From the NCBI RefSeq assembly GCF_000943555.1, contig NZ_JTDV01000001.1, forward strand, positions 434,001 through 498,000: a DNA stretch of 64,000 nucleotides. Reading direction: 5' to 3'. Position numbers and translations under genes: made by a program. The stretch is from Neotamlana nanhaiensis. Its GTDB lineage: Bacteria > Bacteroidota > Bacteroidia > Flavobacteriales > Flavobacteriaceae. The notes beneath the pieces were generated by a model. It was not told the DNA's origin and ran no database searches. It saw only the letters and a list, made by a program, of their open reading frames with translations. Below, one piece after another: positions 63,029 to 64,000 of this stretch. How positions within the stretch are numbered: the first letter of the stretch is position 1; each line of letters begins with the position of its first letter.

Positions 63029-63784
63029 ATGAGGATAACAATTTTATTGGTTTTGTTATATTTTTTAAGTTTTACTGGTTGTAAACAAAATCAATTACAC
63101 TTAAATAAAATTGAAGGCAAACGTATTGAAGTTAATAACAGCATTACAGAAAATGCCGAAATTGAAGCTTATATTAAACCTTTTAGAGAACACATACAAA
63201 ATGATTTAGATAGCATTATTGCGTATGCGCCGCAAACTTACACAAAATCGGATGGTGAATTTAACACCGCCATTGGCAACTTTATGGCCGATGCCGTTTA
63301 CCAAGAAGCAAACCCTATTTTTAATAAGAGAACCGGACACGATATTGATATGGTTTTACTTAATCATGGTGGTATTCGCTCAATTTTATCCAAAGGAAAT
63401 ATTTCTAAAAGAACAGCTTTTGAATTAATGCCTTTTGAAAACAGCATCGTAGTTGTTGCTTTAAAAAAAGCTCAAATTGACAGTATGTTGCTATACTTAT
63501 CGAAATCGAAAAAAGCACACCCTATTTCGCAACTTAAATTAACTTTAAACAGAAATTTTGAAATTGTTGATGCTAAAATTAAAAATGAAGCTATTACAAA
63601 CAGAACCTATTATGTAGCCACAAACGATTATTTATACAATGGTGGAGACAATATGCGATTTTTTAAAACTAACGATTCTTTATATATTTTAAATTATAAA
63701 ATTAGAAATGCTTTAATTGATAATTTTTTAAAAAACGATACCATTCAACCTAGTCAAGACGATCGATTCACCCAAATAAAATAG
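63029..63784 (+). CDS. 5'-nucleotidase C-terminal domain lipoprotein
   Basis: This 251-residue protein matches the C-terminal, substrate-binding half of UshA-type 5'-nucleotidases: GEFNTAIGNFMADAVYQEAN, the loop MVLLNHGGIRSIL, FELMPFENSIVVVAL and the DNYLYNGGDNM-like ending TNDYLYNGGDNM. It has a signal ending in LSFTGCKQN, probably a lipoprotein. The catalytic metallophosphatase half is encoded by the next gene, 5 bp downstream. I start it at the ATG at 63029; an upstream in-frame ATG at 62690 would run through the divergent gene. Confidence 0.92.
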   Translation: MRITILLVLLYFLSFTGCKQNQLHLNKIEGKRIEVNNSITENAEIEAYIKPFREHIQNDLDSIIAYAPQTYTKSDGEFNTAIGNFMADAVYQEANPIFNKRTGHDIDMVLLNHGGIRSILSKGNISKRTAFELMPFENSIVVVALKKAQIDSMLLYLSKSKKAHPISQLKLTLNRNFEIVDAKIKNEAITNRTYYVATNDYLYNGGDNMRFFKTNDSLYILNYKIRNALIDNFLKNDTIQPSQDDRFTQIK

Positions 63785-63789
63785 ACATT

Positions 63790-64000
63790 ATGAAGCGTAG
63801 AGATTTTTTACAACATACAGCAGCAAGCACCACTTTAATAGGTTTGGGCGGATTAGGATTAACTTCGTTTACATCAGAAAAAAAAGCAACTAAAATAACT
63901 ATTTTGCATACCAACGATGTGCACAGCCATATTGATGCTTTTGGACCAGAAGATGGCAGAAACGCAAATAAAGGTGGTGTTGCAAGACGCGCTACATTAA
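63790..64000 (+). CDS. Metallophosphatase half of split 5'-nucleotidase, cut by the window end
   Basis: The visible 70 codons start ATG at 63790 and read KRRDFLQHTAASTTL, a Tat-type signal with a twin arginine, then KKATKITILHTNDVHSHIDA with the metal-binding D-x-H motif of UshA-type phosphatases, and a glycine-rich GGVARRATL. The frame is open at base 64000, so the gene continues to the right. It would act on nucleotides outside the cytoplasm with the product of the upstream gene. Confidence 0.92.
   Translation, partial: MKRRDFLQHTAASTTLIGLGGLGLTSFTSEKKATKITILHTNDVHSHIDAFGPEDGRNANKGGVARRATL

Noticed and set aside
1-64000. tRNA and rRNA genes
   Set aside because: No cloverleaf or rRNA core was noticed on either strand when reading the gaps; a tRNAscan-type run would be decisive.

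Overview
The window looks like the chromosome of a marine-type member of the Bacteroidota, most likely a Flavobacteriaceae. The evidence is a strongly A+T-rich genome, genes without obvious Shine-Dalgarno sites, Bacteroidota-type promoters (TTTG, about 18 nt, then TAnnTTTG), and a lineage-typical gene set: a PorD/DUF4835 protein, an RprXY-like two-component pair, an Rpb6-like omega subunit, DUF2853, DUF6952 and DUF6913 proteins, single-chain L-serine dehydratase and menaquinone genes. No rRNA, tRNA, CRISPR array, IS element or phage module was recognised. The genus cannot be fixed from the sequence alone.

Layout. 1-900: end of a TPR protein cut by the window edge. 954-4195: mnmE, a small STAS-like unknown, an S1-domain protein and a DUF2853 protein. 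4292-14082: a long minus-strand block in which menaquinone genes (menD on one side, menF and a thioesterase on the other) flank a LytS/LytTR two-component pair and a MacB/MacA/TolC tripartite efflux operon. 14161-17928: scattered enzymes (GNAT, MarC, aldo/keto reductase, nitronate monooxygenase-like). 18178-26294: a plus-strand surface-polysaccharide island with five glycosyltransferase-type proteins or fusions, a Wzm/Wzt-type ABC exporter and a polysaccharide deacetylase. 26361-35050: SDR, RlmI-like methyltransferase, lipoproteins, dnaK and sdaA. 35175-37822: a GH28 lipoprotein and a CE7-like acetylesterase, probably acting together on plant or algal polysaccharide. 37901-39438: panB and an RluA-type pseudouridine synthase.

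39632-43878 is the most unusual region: one minus-strand operon with a membrane-anchored extracytoplasmic protein, four tandem paralogues of a seven-helix membrane protein (one frameshifted) and a histidine kinase with almost no sensor domain of its own. I infer a modular sensory system in which the seven-helix proteins supply the sensing part.

43947-50241: CPBP protease-like protein, Lrp/AsnC regulator divergent from a PLP-dependent Cys/Met lyase, NhaC antiporter, and a peroxiredoxin-thioredoxin-DUF6952 operon. 50413-63028: core genes, mostly in minus-strand operons (rprY-rprX; GT2-ybbR-coaE; fabI; recN; bamD-rpoZ-coaBC-porD; DUF6913-dapA). The right edge holds a 5'-nucleotidase split into two genes, the second cut by the window end.

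Intergenic DNA carries several families of short dispersed repeats (near 32.4, 39.5, 44.7 and 55.3-55.5 kb) and clear intrinsic terminators. Functional assignments rest on motif recognition by eye; no database search was possible.
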